NCBI RefSeq assembly: GCF_014529535.1
Contig: NW_023503972.1
Location: forward strand, 4,774,001 to 4,838,000
From: Bradysia coprophila
Lineage: Eukaryota; Arthropoda; Insecta; Diptera; Sciaridae
DNA length: 64,000 nucleotides
Reading direction: 5' to 3'
How positions within the stretch are numbered: position 1 is the stretch's first letter; every line of letters begins with the position of its first letter. The notes beneath the pieces are model-generated. The model saw nothing but the letters and a program-made list of their open reading frames with translations, did no database searches and was not told the origin of the DNA. Below are positions 45,672-56,400 of this stretch, in pieces. Made by a program: the position numbers and the translations under genes.

Positions 45672-46619
45672 TCAATTCAATGATGAGTCAATAGACATTT
45701 TAATTACCTCAATCAATATGTGATCACAAACAGCGAATGTCGCATACAACTCATATAGCGCCATAGCAAACAGAACAATGTTTATCAAATGATGATCTAC
45801 AAGGGTCTTATACCCGAACAGCCTTAACAAGAACAATTGCAAAATAATTTGGGCAAACAACCCAATCGCTTGATGGATTACGTAGAAAACCATTGGCAGA
45901 GAACATAACTCATTACATTCGTTCATTAAGTCCGTAAGACGAAAGTGCTCCACACAGAGGGCGTCCAATTCATCACATATGTTACCCACCACGAAGACTT
46001 CTCTTTCAATTCGCGCTGTTAACGATTCGATACGATTGTTGATGTTCCGATAGCACAATCGACCGCCCATCACACAACCATAATACAGATTCGGCATCAC
46101 TCTAATAACAATAGGTGGGAGACCAATTACTATTGCGCCGAAGAAGTCAGCATATTGAGATGTTGACGAATGTAGCGGGCCTCCAATCACAACCAAGCTG
46201 GAGAACAGGTCATAAATTAACGATTTTAAGAGGAATTTGAACAGGACTTGACGGTATCGAACTCCTGTCCTGACACTTGATGCATACACCCGAGAAGCAT
46301 TAGTAAGGAATCGTTGGATTTTTCTGTGATTAAAGTAAATTCCACCATACATTGTGATATACAAAATTCCTACTAAATGTCGCCACCACTCATTAATTAG
46401 CACAAAAACGGAGCTCCTTAATTTACTCTTCGTTTGAGAAGTTATCTGTAGAAAGTAGACGTAAAACAGGATAAAAGAGGCGAAAGAGAAAGCCAACGAA
46501 TATGTGAAGAAAATGACACCCCATGCTTTTCCGTCGAATCGATGTGGCCACAAGCCATAGAGCCGAGTCGTTGAAACAATCAGAACTTTAGTAAATTTTC
46601 GAAGGAATTCCTCAATCAT
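45672..46619 (-). CDS. Gustatory-receptor-like 7TM chemoreceptor, probably partial
   Basis: A single exon-like ORF of 315 aa has six clear hydrophobic segments at about residues 33-57, 78-97, 129-149, 160-185, 244-272 and 280-307. The spacing, the long loop before segment 5 (basic and acidic, with IERE and HFRLTDLMNE) and the overall layout match insect gustatory receptors (7tm_7). These are ligand-gated cation channels in sensory neurons. Family members usually have another ~60-80 residues ending in a short last exon with TM7 and TYxxxxxQF. Here the frame stops soon after TM6. A possible donor (GAG, then GTAATT) lies just before the stop, but I found no acceptor exon. It could be a partial gene, one with a distant exon, or a decaying copy. 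Confidence 0.65.
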   Translation of the reverse strand: MIEEFLRKFTKVLIVSTTRLYGLWPHRFDGKAWGVIFFTYSLAFSFASFILFYVYFLQITSQTKSKLRSSVFVLINEWWRHLVGILYITMYGGIYFNHRKIQRFLTNASRVYASSVRTGVRYRQVLFKFLLKSLIYDLFSSLVVIGGPLHSSTSQYADFFGAIVIGLPPIVIRVMPNLYYGCVMGGRLCYRNINNRIESLTARIEREVFVVGNICDELDALCVEHFRLTDLMNECNELCSLPMVFYVIHQAIGLFAQIILQLFLLRLFGYKTLVDHHLINIVLFAMALYELYATFAVCDHILIEVIKMSIDSSLN

Positions 46620-46928
46620 TTCACATCTACAACCGTTTGATTGAATGGGTTTGTAACTACTAATGGTAGGCTGTAGGTATTGAATGAAGAAGAAAATTGA
46701 TTTTCCATTAGTCGGTTTTTATGAAGACTGGCCTATTTGAAGTAATTCCCTGTTGTGCTTTTTAAATCGATTTCGCTTAACCCTTTTACAAGCGAGCGGC
46801 AGTCGCAAGTCTAATATCGAATGAAAGTGATATACGAGGTGATATACCCTGAAAAGGGATTTTGATTTTCTCAAAAAATGTTTTCGATATCTTGATATAG
46901 ATTGAGGAATTTGTTTATGCATTGCCCG

Positions 46929-47124
46929 CACGGCAGAGTAAAGTTAACCAGGCAGGAGTGGACGCTTGACAAGGGACCTGAATAATCTAGCAGCCCTATA
47001 TTTTTTGCGAATATTCAATTTATTGCAGTGTTCATTTGAGTTCATTTTCATACAGTGTATTAGGTCCCTTATTTGACGTTTCGAAAATGAACCACTCCTG
47101 CCTGGTTTATTTTACTCTGCCGTG
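46929..47124. mobile_element. hAT-like MITE with perfect 8-bp target duplication
   Basis: The element is 196 bp with termini CACGGCAGAGTAAA and the inverted TTTACTCTGCCGTG. Perfect direct repeats ATTGCCCG flank it at 46921-46928 and 47125-47132. Subterminal inverted blocks (CCAGGCAGGAGTGG, AGGGACCT) extend the pairing to about 60 bp. A degenerate relative lies at 16451-16616. There is no coding. Confidence 0.85.
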
Positions 47125-47132
47125 ATTGCCCG

Positions 47133-49814
47133 TTGACAAGTGGATCGCCCCCGTTTTTGGTGGATTTTGATTGCCACTCGAATGGAATGGCATTATGAAA
47201 AATATTGTGTATGCATCGAAAAACAAAAAGTAATTCTGATAAGCCCAAAAAAGCGAGTTCGAGTTGGCTCTAAGTTTGTAGATTTAGGACCCGAATTTAA
47301 TTTTTTTTCCCTTAGAATGCCGACTCATAATATAGCTCAAATTAGATTTTGAAAACTTTCCCTCTGCATTTCCTTACATTGTTATATTTCCTAAAAAGAT
47401 GAATGCCATAGGATCGAGGGGAACGCCTTAATGTATCGAAGTGAAGTTAGCCCAAAACCAACGCACTGTCAGTGCTTTGCCAAAACCGAAATGTGGACCA
47501 GTCACAATTTAACCTTATGTGGGTGCTGTATGTGTGTACATAACAAATCCTATTACATAAAGAGTTACTGAATATCTTGGCCCGCCCGAAATACACAACA
47601 GTCCAGAGTTACTGAATATCTTGGTTCGACCATCAAAATTACAGAGCCAAGTTATGTAGTAAATAACATAATATTATACACACGTCATCTACGGCAGCCG
47701 TAGCATAACCTTTAAGTAATATGATTTGTTATGTACAGTGCACACGACTGACTTAGTTCCGTATATAATATGTTTACAATTATAAAAAGAAACCTTGAAC
47801 TTAGGTCAGCTTAGTTTCACCATTAAAATTTAAAATTTGCTTTCAAACACATGCAATTTAATTGATGTTTTACAAGTCAGGTCTGTCTATCTATTTCGAG
47901 AAACAGCAATCGTTCCATTTAATTCCTTATTTTGTACACATCGCTTCAAAACATATCTTAGGCACAATATCATAATTTCTTTAAAAGTTTTATCCTAACG
48001 AGTTCTATATGTATCCGTGTATGCAATTTACTTCAAGCATGAATGGTACACTAAAAAGTGTACAAAAATTTGGAAATATTTTTCGGTAGATGTCACAACG
48101 ATCACTCATACTTGCAGTGCGCTGTACATGTGTATGTAAATAAAAACCGTTAATTTCGGGAAATGTCAAATAACGGTGTCACATGAACCGACAATAGCTT
48201 TCTTACCAACATCGGCTGCTCCTCTGGTGACCACATCCTTTGATTAAATTTAAATATTTTTTCTAGTTGGGAGCAGGAGGGACAAACTAACGCAGCGTTG
48301 AATTTTCACTATTCACGCACCCGGATGCAAATAGTAGACACAATAATTCTATTTGCATCCTAACTTATTTTTATCAAAAAATTTGCGCGGATCAACAAAT
48401 TTCGATTCGATGCGGCACTGGATGTGTGTAATTCAACAAAATTATTCTGTGATTTGGGCAAAAATTAAAATAAAAATTTCAAATATAATAAGGGAGGGAC
48501 TTATCGATTTTATTCGCGATTTCTTGTCAAATATCAATAGAAATACGAAAAATAAGAAACTCGTACATCGGGCATCCTCAAAATATTGTCTCATTTAAAA
48601 GATTTTACAAAAAGAAAATCTATGAAAATAGCACTTCCCACTCAATTTCACACCCAAATCACATCCACCTTGAACTTAGTCAAATATGGTTTAACGAAGA
48701 AAATCATCGTAAAAGTCGTTCATCGGAACATGATTATAGTTTTTCAAACGTCAAATCGCCAACACAAAAATGTAGTGTTTGTTGTGAAAATGTCATAATT
48801 TCGGTGATTTCGGTGTGATTTAATTCAGATTTTGTGAGGAAATGTGCTTCTTGTGTTGTTTTTAACAGTTCACTTATCGGTTGACTTAAAATATTCGTCG
48901 AAGCAACCAAAATTATGAAAAAAAATTTATGACCAATCATGTAAACAAACAACAATATTGTCGTTTGGTGGGACGTGAGTTGCAGAAGAGATGACCCAGT
49001 AGAAATAAAATGACGGCGGTAATCTTAAAAATTACGTTTTAGCGGAAACGTTTTGCTTTAAATGTGTAACCGTTTCCGGTAAAATAAATTAGTGCGAAAG
49101 CAACTACTTTTCATGAGCTTTATAATAACACCTTTAGTTAGGGGTGGGTCACATCCCTTATTCAAGTTGGTTTAAGGAAGTCATCAGCAGTGTAACAAAG
49201 ATTGTTGTGGTGATAACGCGTGCTTGGAAACGCATCCGAGGAACAACGCTACTCTATAGAAAATACTTAGGCGCTGATTCACAGCACCTAGCAGGGTAAT
49301 AGAGGTTTTGTCACGTAAAATAGAGTAGTATTTGGGTGTTGTTGCGGCAACTATTTTCGTGTACAACATTGTGTATATGGTCAGCTCAATACCCTCACTA
49401 GCAAACTTATGCCTTTGTTTGTGGAATCATACACTGTTGACTAATTTCTGATTTTACATGTAAAATTCAGAGGCTTCTAGAGGGTATTGGTCAGTTACAA
49501 ATTTAATTAATATGAGAAATTTTGACTTGGTTCAGTGCTATATGGAAATTTATTTTTCTGTTCAATTGTGCACCCATTTGCATTTGTCCATTACAAAATT
49601 ACTAAAACTAACAAATTTTGACATTTCAATTATGCAACCGTCGAGACGAGACAATCGTTTCTTTATTAAATAAAGACGGTTAGTGCATAACGACGTCCAT
49701 TTAGTTCCACCTGTTTTTCCACATGTCTTCTAGCTTTGTAGATAAGAAAATGGAAATACTTTTTGTTTTTGTTGGTGTAAAGTAGTATGTGTGTCAACCA
49801 ATTTTGTATTTTAT
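47133..49814. other. Intergenic region left of the CYP4 cluster
   Basis: No gene was recognised. A 20-bp direct repeat (GAGTTACTGAATATCTTGG) occurs at about 47561 and 47605. A degenerate palindromic element lies at 48024-48124. ORFs 48353-48598, 48586-48798 and 49184-49369 lack domains. Confidence 0.5.
48024..48124. repeat. Degenerate copy of the CAACGCACTTCAAGC MITE family
   Basis: The left end has ACTTCAAGCATGAATGGTAC. The right end has TCACAACGATCACTCATACT followed by GCAGTGCGCTG. It matches the internally deleted copy at 50387-50475 more closely than the long copies. Confidence 0.55.
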
Positions 49815-49980
49815 AAATGCACTTCAAGCAAAAGTGATACTCTAAATATATGGTACTGAAACTTGACAGTGATCCATACAAAATTTTACATTGTAAAAAG
49901 AGTGGGGATAAAATTTCATACAAAAAGTATTATATTTGGCAGCTGTCATAAATAGCACTTTTGCTTGAAGTGCGTTGATT
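49815..49980. mobile_element. MITE, CAACGCACTTCAAGC family, 7-bp target duplication
   Basis: The ends are AAATGCACTTCAAGCAAAAG (left, diverged at its first bases) and the inverse of CAACGCACTTCAAGCAAAAG (right). Direct repeats ATTTTAT lie at 49808-49814 and 49981-49987. The copy at 54023-54184 has the same interior in inverted orientation (TTTATCCCCACTC, GGCAGCTGTCAT). There is no coding. Confidence 0.75.
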
Positions 49981-50386
49981 TTATCCATAAAATGACACAT
50001 AATGTTCTCACAAGCCGAGCAATTGATACAATAGGAAATAGTTATTTTCGTACCCCTATTAAAAGTACAACTAATGCTTGAAGTGCGTTGCTTGCAATCG
50101 ATTCATATTTTATTGACTCTTTCTAGTCAGTTTTAAATTTAGATTTAGTAAACGAAATTACTCTACATGGTGAAAAGGGTACTTCTATTTTAATTAGAGA
50201 ACACCCGGTCCGGTGAACGTTTTCCATATTTCTATGAAATTTTACATTTTTTTACGTACATCGCCCAGTGGGCTTTTCGGTAGTCAGTACGGCCCGGCTT
50301 AAAATTCTAAAGAAAAAAAAGATATTGCCTAGTATTGTCGCCATGTATGCACGAATTTTTTATGAACTATTGATTTACTATTGATG

Positions 50387-50475
50387 CAACGCACTTCAAG
50401 CATGAGTGGTACTCATACAAAATACTACTCTATTTGGCAGCTGTCACAACGATCACTTTTGCTTGTAGTGCGTTG
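50387..50475. mobile_element. Short MITE of the same family next to the first CYP4 gene
   Basis: An 89-bp internally deleted copy has CAACGCACTTCAAGCATGAG at the left and CACTTTTGCTTGTAGTGCGTTG at the right. Its right end is 43 bp from the CYP4 copy 1 start codon, so it sits in the 5' leader or core promoter. Copies 2 and 3 lack it at the matching place. Flanking 7-mers ATTGATG and GTTAATG match at five positions. Confidence 0.75.
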
Positions 50476-50495
50476 GTTAATGTGAAAATTTGTGC

Positions 50496-50522
50496 ATGAA
50501 ACGCAGCTTCTCCATACGATGA
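50496..50522 (+). CDS. Upstream ORF overlapping the CYP4 copy 1 start
   Basis: ATG to TGA encodes MKRSFSIR. The stop overlaps the main start in the sequence ATGA (50519-50522). The same arrangement occurs in copy 3. In copy 2 the upstream ATG is ATC. Translation depends on transcription starting upstream, which the sequence cannot show. Confidence 0.4.
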   Translation: MKRSFSIR

Positions 50523-53100
50523 CGGTGAACTTGTTAGCATTGTTTGGCCTGGAAAGTGCTGGCATTGGGCTTTCTACCGCCTTTATGCTACTTATTTCCA
50601 GTATATTGATCATAACAGTCATTCACATGTACTTTAAATCACAAGAATCATACAAATTGGCAATACAAATTCCTGGACCGACTCCATTGCCCATAATAGG
50701 TAATGTTCTCTTGGGAATAGGAAGAACACCGAATGGTAAGCATTTTCCGGCACAAAGTTTTTTTTTGTCGGGTGGGTAATATTCGAGTGTTGAATTTTCC
50801 GCAGAAATGATGGAAGAGCTTATGAAACTCAACGGACTCCACGGTGATGTGGCGAGGGGATTTCTGGGATACAAAGTCATAATTTTTCTAACGGATCCGC
50901 GTGATGTTGAACTCATTCTCAATAGTAATGTCCATTTGACGAAATCTAGCGAATATCGTTTCTTCAAGCCGTGGCTTGGCGACGGAATATTGCTTAGTAG
51001 TGGCGATAAATGGCGTTCGCATCGTAAATTAATTGCACCGGCATTTCATCAACTTGTGTTAAAAAGTTTTGTTGGCGCATTCAATCGAAATAGTTGGCAA
51101 TTAGTGAATCGACTCCAAAATGAGGTCGGCCGCGAGTTCGACGTGCACGATTATCTGAGTGAAGTGACTGTTGATATTTTATTGGGTAAGGTCATCGCTT
51201 GCCCTAATTAATTAATTATTTGTGTTATTCAAAAAGTACGCATGCTGATATGAAGGCGGGAGGGTCAGACCAAAGTGTGCGCTTCATACATTTTTCATTT
51301 TTTTGAGTGGCCCCGAACTCATTGATTTATACAGAGATCACCGCATTTTTTCAATTGGGCAATTCATCTATTCATACGAATTCATCAAATGAAAAGATCG
51401 GATTTAATCTGAAATTAACTTTGGGTCTCACTAAAACTCAAACTTAATTTTTTTAAACCTGACCTGAAATAACCCGAATTCTGAAAGTAGGTGACGAACC
51501 GAGCTGAAGTTAGCCTTAATAGCCAAAGCACCTAACTGCGAAACAAGTCATTTGTCCAAACAAGAGAGATGATGAGAGAGAAGGAAATTGTATAATTTAT
51601 ACCTTTATGGCAAATTATCCTTAGTCATTTGGGCTTTAAGCTTACTTTAGCTCAAAGTTGACGAATCCAGCCTGAAATATTCGGGTCAACGATTTTCAGG
51701 CTTTTCACGCCATTTTAATTGTAAAATCATTATTTATGACAAACTTTATTCTTCGTCGTTTGGTTTCATTATTTCCAATAGAAACGGCTATGGGGCATCC
51801 AAAAACGCATGACGATCACGGTGGATATGAATATGCAATGGCAGTTATGAAATTGTGCGACATAATTTTTAAACGAAACCAAATATTTTATCTACGGCCT
51901 GATATCATATTCAATCGTCTGGGTATTAAGAAGCAGCAAGACTCATTGGTCAATACAATTCATACTTTGACCACAAAAGTGCTGCGAAAAAAGAGCGACC
52001 AATTGAAAAAGTCATTTGACAGCGGAGGAATCAAAAAGACCGTTTACAGTGAACTGTTGAACAGCAAAGATGATGATATAGTTCAGGATGACACTGAAGA
52101 TCCGACGGTTGGTGAGAAGAATCGATTAGCATTTTTGGATTTGATGCTCGAATCAACGTATAGTGGTGCAAGTATAACGGAAACCGAGATCAAGGAGGAA
52201 GTCGACACGATAATGTTCGAAGGGCATGATACGACAGCGGTACTTTTGTATTTCATTCACAGCTGACGTCCGTCATTTTTCTATCGAAGTTTCCAGCTGG
52301 TACGTTTTCCTTTACATATTTAGGCACATGCTTGAATAGGGTTTTACCATTTATAAGCACGTACCTAAGAATGTGGAGAAGGTGAGTATCAGCTGTGTAA
52401 ATTACGACTCAAAATTGAATGCCGTTCGCTGAACATTGATAGTAAAAAACCAAAACGAATCCGACAGGCTGGATCTAGTTTCGTGTTGTGTTTGTTGGCC
52501 TGTCATCAAGAGATACAAGATCGTGTATTTGCCGAGCAAAAGCAAATATTCGGCGATTCCAATCGACCGGCCACATTTGCAGATACTCTACAAATGAACT
52601 ACTTGGAGCGCGTAATCTTTGAGACATTGCGTATGTATCCGCCAGGTAATTAGACATTTCGCTCTCTCATTTTGTTGTGATTAGATTTAGTGATTCTTCT
52701 TTCGGTCATATCAGTGCCCGCTATAGGTCGTGAGGTAAAAGAAAATGTGAGACTTGCATCCAGACCGTACACAATTCCAGCTGGTTCGACTGTTGCCATT
52801 GTAACGTACAAGATTCATCGACACAAAGATATTTACGACAATCCAGATGTTTTCGATCCGGACAATTTCCTTCCAGAACGTACGCAAAACCGTCACTACT
52901 ACGGCTTCATTCCTTTCAGTGCAGGACCACGCAGCTGTGTCGGCCGTAAATATGCCATTCTCAAGTTGAAAATTCTGCTGTCGACGATTTTGCGCAGCTA
53001 CAAAATCTATTCGAGTTGCACCGAGGCTGATTTCAAACTTCAAGCTGACATCATTCTTAAGCGAACCGATGGTTTTCGCATCCGCGTTGAACCGAGATAA
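50519..53100 (+). CDS. Cytochrome P450, CYP4 family, copy 1
   Basis: Five exons join in phase: 50519-50735, 50805-51185, 51782-52239, 52468-52645 and 52715-53100, giving 539 aa. An N-terminal membrane anchor (residues ~15-40) precedes the proline hinge IPGPTPLPIIGN. C-helix WRSHRK, I-helix FEGHDTTA (the CYP4 version of AGxDTT), K-helix ETLRMYPP (ExxR), FDPDNFLPER and the heme loop PFSAGPRSCVGRK with Cys486 are all intact. CYP4 enzymes are ER-bound monooxygenases, often acting on fatty acids, hydrocarbons, juvenile-hormone-like lipids or xenobiotics. Substrate is not deducible. The in-frame first ATG gives MTVNLLALF, conserved in all three copies. It is the most divergent of the three. AATAAA lies at 53150-53155. 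Without splicing of intron 3 the frame stops at once (VLLYFIHS), before the heme loop. Confidence 0.93.
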
Positions 53101-53411
53101 GACCAACCGATTATGTTTCAGCAAAACCGTAGAGGCGACACAAGAACTAAATAAATTGTTGTCATTTGAAAAGGCGTATGTTTCATTTACGGAATCATTA
53201 GCGTTGTTCATAAAGTATTAACGCTTTAAATTACGTTTTCAGCCAAATATAATTCTTAAGTAAAACTTCATCCATTCTTTGAACTACGTTTTTCGCGTTA
53301 TCATTGTGAACAGACGCGATTCATCATATGTCGTGTCACGCAATGTTTTCTTTATATCTTTATCAAAACTAAAGTAATTTTTTGCGTATTCAAGCTGTAT
53401 AGTCATATATG

Positions 53412-53537
53412 AGGGGTAAACCATTATGAAGTATGGCAATTTCGTGACCTTTTGACATTTCTTCCATATATTTTATGTTAAAAGTCTACGACATCTGCAT
53501 TCTCACGAACTTTATGAACCATAATGGTTTACCCCTA
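53412..53537. repeat. Short inverted-repeat element
   Basis: AGGGGTAAACCATTATG at the left is matched by its complement at the right end (CATAATGGTTTACCCCT). The pairing is weaker further in, to a shared TTCGTGA. It is about 126 bp, with no coding. Confidence 0.6.
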
Positions 53538-53870
53538 TTCTGATATCAAAAAAGTTGTAAGTAAAGGACTTGTGTCACTATTTTCGTTATACTTCCACTA
53601 ACAAGAGATAACAGAGTTTATTGGCTACCGTCGATTATACAGCTATTACTTTACCCACTTGTATCTATTTTTCTCGAAGAGTTACGCTAGATGGCATTTA
53701 TAAACATTTTTTCCGGTAGACCATGTAATTTTTAGGTGCCTATAGATTGTGGAAATTGTTAACGTCACTACCGCAAAAATGAGCGATGGCACTGCCTTCG
53801 AGTCGGTCTTTTGAGATACGAAATTCAAAAATCAAAATCATTTGATTGGAAATTAAATTTTCAGTCACAA

Positions 53871-54727
53871 TTCCCGACCCGAGTTTAAACTTTTATACTC
53901 GAGTATAAAGTTTAAAGTATAAAATTTTGACGGAACTAGCATATTGTTAAACGGCTCAGTAATTTGATATTTTCCACCAAACTATCGTTGGATCTTGATT
54001 TTATTGATGAAATCTGCAGAGCCAACGCACTTCAAGCAAAAGTGCTATTAATGACAGCTGCCAAATATAGTACTATTTTGCATGAAATTTTATCCCCACT
54101 CTTTTTACAGTGTAAAATTTTGTATGGAGCACTGTCAAGTTTCAGTACCCTATTTAGAGTACCACTTTTGCTTGAAGTGCGTTGGCAGAGCTCATATTTC
54201 TGAAACTAGAGGCAGTGGAGTGGAAAAAATTATTCGTATTTGTAAATAGTTATTGACAATCCAAACTGTGCTCTCATGTCATTGCATGGGAGCACGTGTT
54301 CGACGTGCAATGTTTTTAGTTGTCATTCAGTAGCGCTACATATAGGTGAAAAAGTTTTTCCAGCTCACTGTCTTTATGCTGAAAACAAACGAGGTATTCA
54401 AAACGTGTTTTGGTACCTGTTTTCATGAAGAAATTGTCGCAACTGGCAAATAAAGTTAGAAATTTCTCTATCGAAAATTGCGATTGCCGCATCTGTCAAT
54501 GAAAACTAGGACCAAAACACGTTTTCAATGTCTCGTTTGTTTTCAGCATTAGCTTTAGGGACAACAGCTTTACTGATTTCATAAAAAAAATCAAGATCCG
54601 ACGATACTTTGGTGGTAATTATTATCAAATTACAGAACCATTCATCGATATGCCAGTTCTGTCAAAATTTTATACTTCAAACTTTATACTCGAGTATAAA
54701 AGTTTAAACTCGGGTCGGGAATTGCCC
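53871..54727. repeat. Large foldback element with ~160-bp arms
   Basis: The left arm starts CAATTCCCGACCCGAGTTTA and the right arm ends with its complement. Pairing continues through ACTCGAGTATAAAG, AAAATTTTGAC, the CACCAAA-TATCG block and TCTTGATTTT. A second inverted pair (GCTGAAAACAAACGAG, AAAACGTGTTTTGG) near 54382-54540 lies inside. A MITE is inserted in the left arm at 54023-54184. No coding or clear target duplication is seen. Confidence 0.75.
54023..54184. mobile_element. MITE, CAACGCACTTCAAGC family, nested in the foldback
   Basis: The element is 162 bp with near-perfect ends CAACGCACTTCAAGCAAAAG and its complement. Direct repeats GCAGAGC (7 bp) flank it at 54016-54022 and 54185-54191. 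It is the best-preserved family copy here. It interrupts one arm of the surrounding foldback and so is younger than it. Confidence 0.85.
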
Positions 54728-54994
54728 TATTGTCCATGAAAATATTGTTTGGCGAAATGACAGAAGTGACCGACTTGCCGACAGCGTCAATCATTGAGAG
54801 TCTTTTGAAATAGTGCTCAAATCCACGATCTATTATCATCAGCTCCACCATTTCACCTCTCGAGGCATAACTCTATGGCTTGTCTTTAGCTTTTCTATAA
54901 ATAATAAAACCTTTTCTAGTTTATTCGTCAATAAAAAGTGTAATTTTGGTTTTTGTTGCTTCGATGTAACACTTGTGTCAATTGTGTTAACTCT

Positions 54995-55210
54995 AGAGAT
55001 AAATATACTAACGATGGGAGCCATCCACAAAAGACGTCGGTACTTTCATGGTAGTTTTTGACGCACTTCCCACGTCCTATTTTTTTCCCTTGCCATTTTT
55101 TATATTGATTGTCCGGATTTGTGGACCACCCCTCCCCCTGAATCAGGATGTTTTTTGTGGACAAGCTCCACACCTAATAATTTGTAGTATATTTATCTCA
55201 ACGGTGTTAA
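54995..55210. repeat. Inverted-repeat element with paralogous empty site
   Basis: AGATAAATATACTAACGATG at the left and GTAGTATATTTATCT at the right are inverted, with TCCACAAAAGAC and GTCCACAAAAAACA further in. The flanks (CACTTGTGTCAAT before, GTTAACAATTGATC after) sit directly together at 59490-59530, beyond copy 2. That homologous flank lacks the insertion. Confidence 0.6.
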
Positions 55211-56400
55211 CAATTGATCAAATAGTTATTTATGTCACATGAAAGAAATAGTTATTTACGGATCTGTGATCTCAAATCAGCCGTCCCAAACAAGTACGTA
55301 AATAAATTTTCATGTGGAGTGAAGAAAATCCAAGAAAATTCCAAATTGTTCTGATTTTCGTTGCATAAAAATAATTTTTGGCCACTTATAAGCGTTGACG
55401 TCTACGCCAAACGACAATCAAACGCGTCACAAAAACAAAACACTTTCTCCTATGTTTCGTATGTTAAATACAGGCGGGACGAAAGTTCCACTTTTGATAC
55501 ACGGAACAAGTAAATCATTTTTAACTGGAAGCAAAAGAATCCATAAAAACGCCGATGATATAAGAAAATCAGTCAATTGAGTAACTGCGACTCAGCAACA
55601 CGAGTGTGCCTCGACTGATATTATTCACTATTGCAGTCCTATTCACTATATTAAATTCTGGTAAGGAAAACTTATTTACACTGCCAATTTATTTAATTTT
55701 TTCGGGACACTAATGACGTCACGCTCGACTTAAAATTGTAGTTAATTGGGAATTGGGAGAGTAGTTTATTATACCAGGTTTGACTTCACGTTTGTAGGAA
55801 TTCAAATACATTCACGCCGTCAGTGCGCTTCAGAATTTGAATTTTCGATGAATCGATGGATTAAAAAATAAATTTCAACGCATTAAAATACAAAACGAGT
55901 TGATTAAACACAACGCGGCCTTTGATTGGATTGTTGTGCGTTTCATTTTGAATTCGCAGCGGACTTTCGGTGTGAATTCTTGCCAGCGATGAAATAGTGA
56001 TACCTTGGTGAATACCTTGGTGATAAAAAACTTGTCACAACGGCTTATGTAATTATTGTTTTATAAACTGCCGTAATTTCCAAGAAGTAACGCAGCCAAA
56101 TAAAACAAACAGAATTATTTGGTTCTATTTTGCAGTATAGTGAGCCTGCCCTACATTGAATGAAATTCGAGGCATTTTACACAAAACTTTCATTAATAGA
56201 TTTGTGAAGGTTGTAGGGTAGTCCGATTCGAGTCCGATGGAAGTGTTACGTAAAATTTGTGCACGAGTACTTTCAATATAACCAGGGAAGGTGTGGCTGT
56301 GGAAAATTCCAAAATTGGGTGTGACGTCATTTGTTTACAACCAAAAATAATTTTATTTTTAATGTGAAAATTTGTACATCAAAAGCAGCTTGTGCATACG

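Larger units (their letters stand above)
53101..56400. other. Spacer between CYP4 copies 1 and 2, rich in inverted repeats
   Basis: This holds three or more inverted-repeat elements (53412-53537, 53871-54727 with a nested MITE, 54995-55210). The part at about 54840-55260 is homologous to 59360-59580 beyond copy 2, so it belongs to the tandem repeat unit. No further gene was recognised. ORFs 54813-55061 and 55395-55580 have no domain. Confidence 0.6.
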
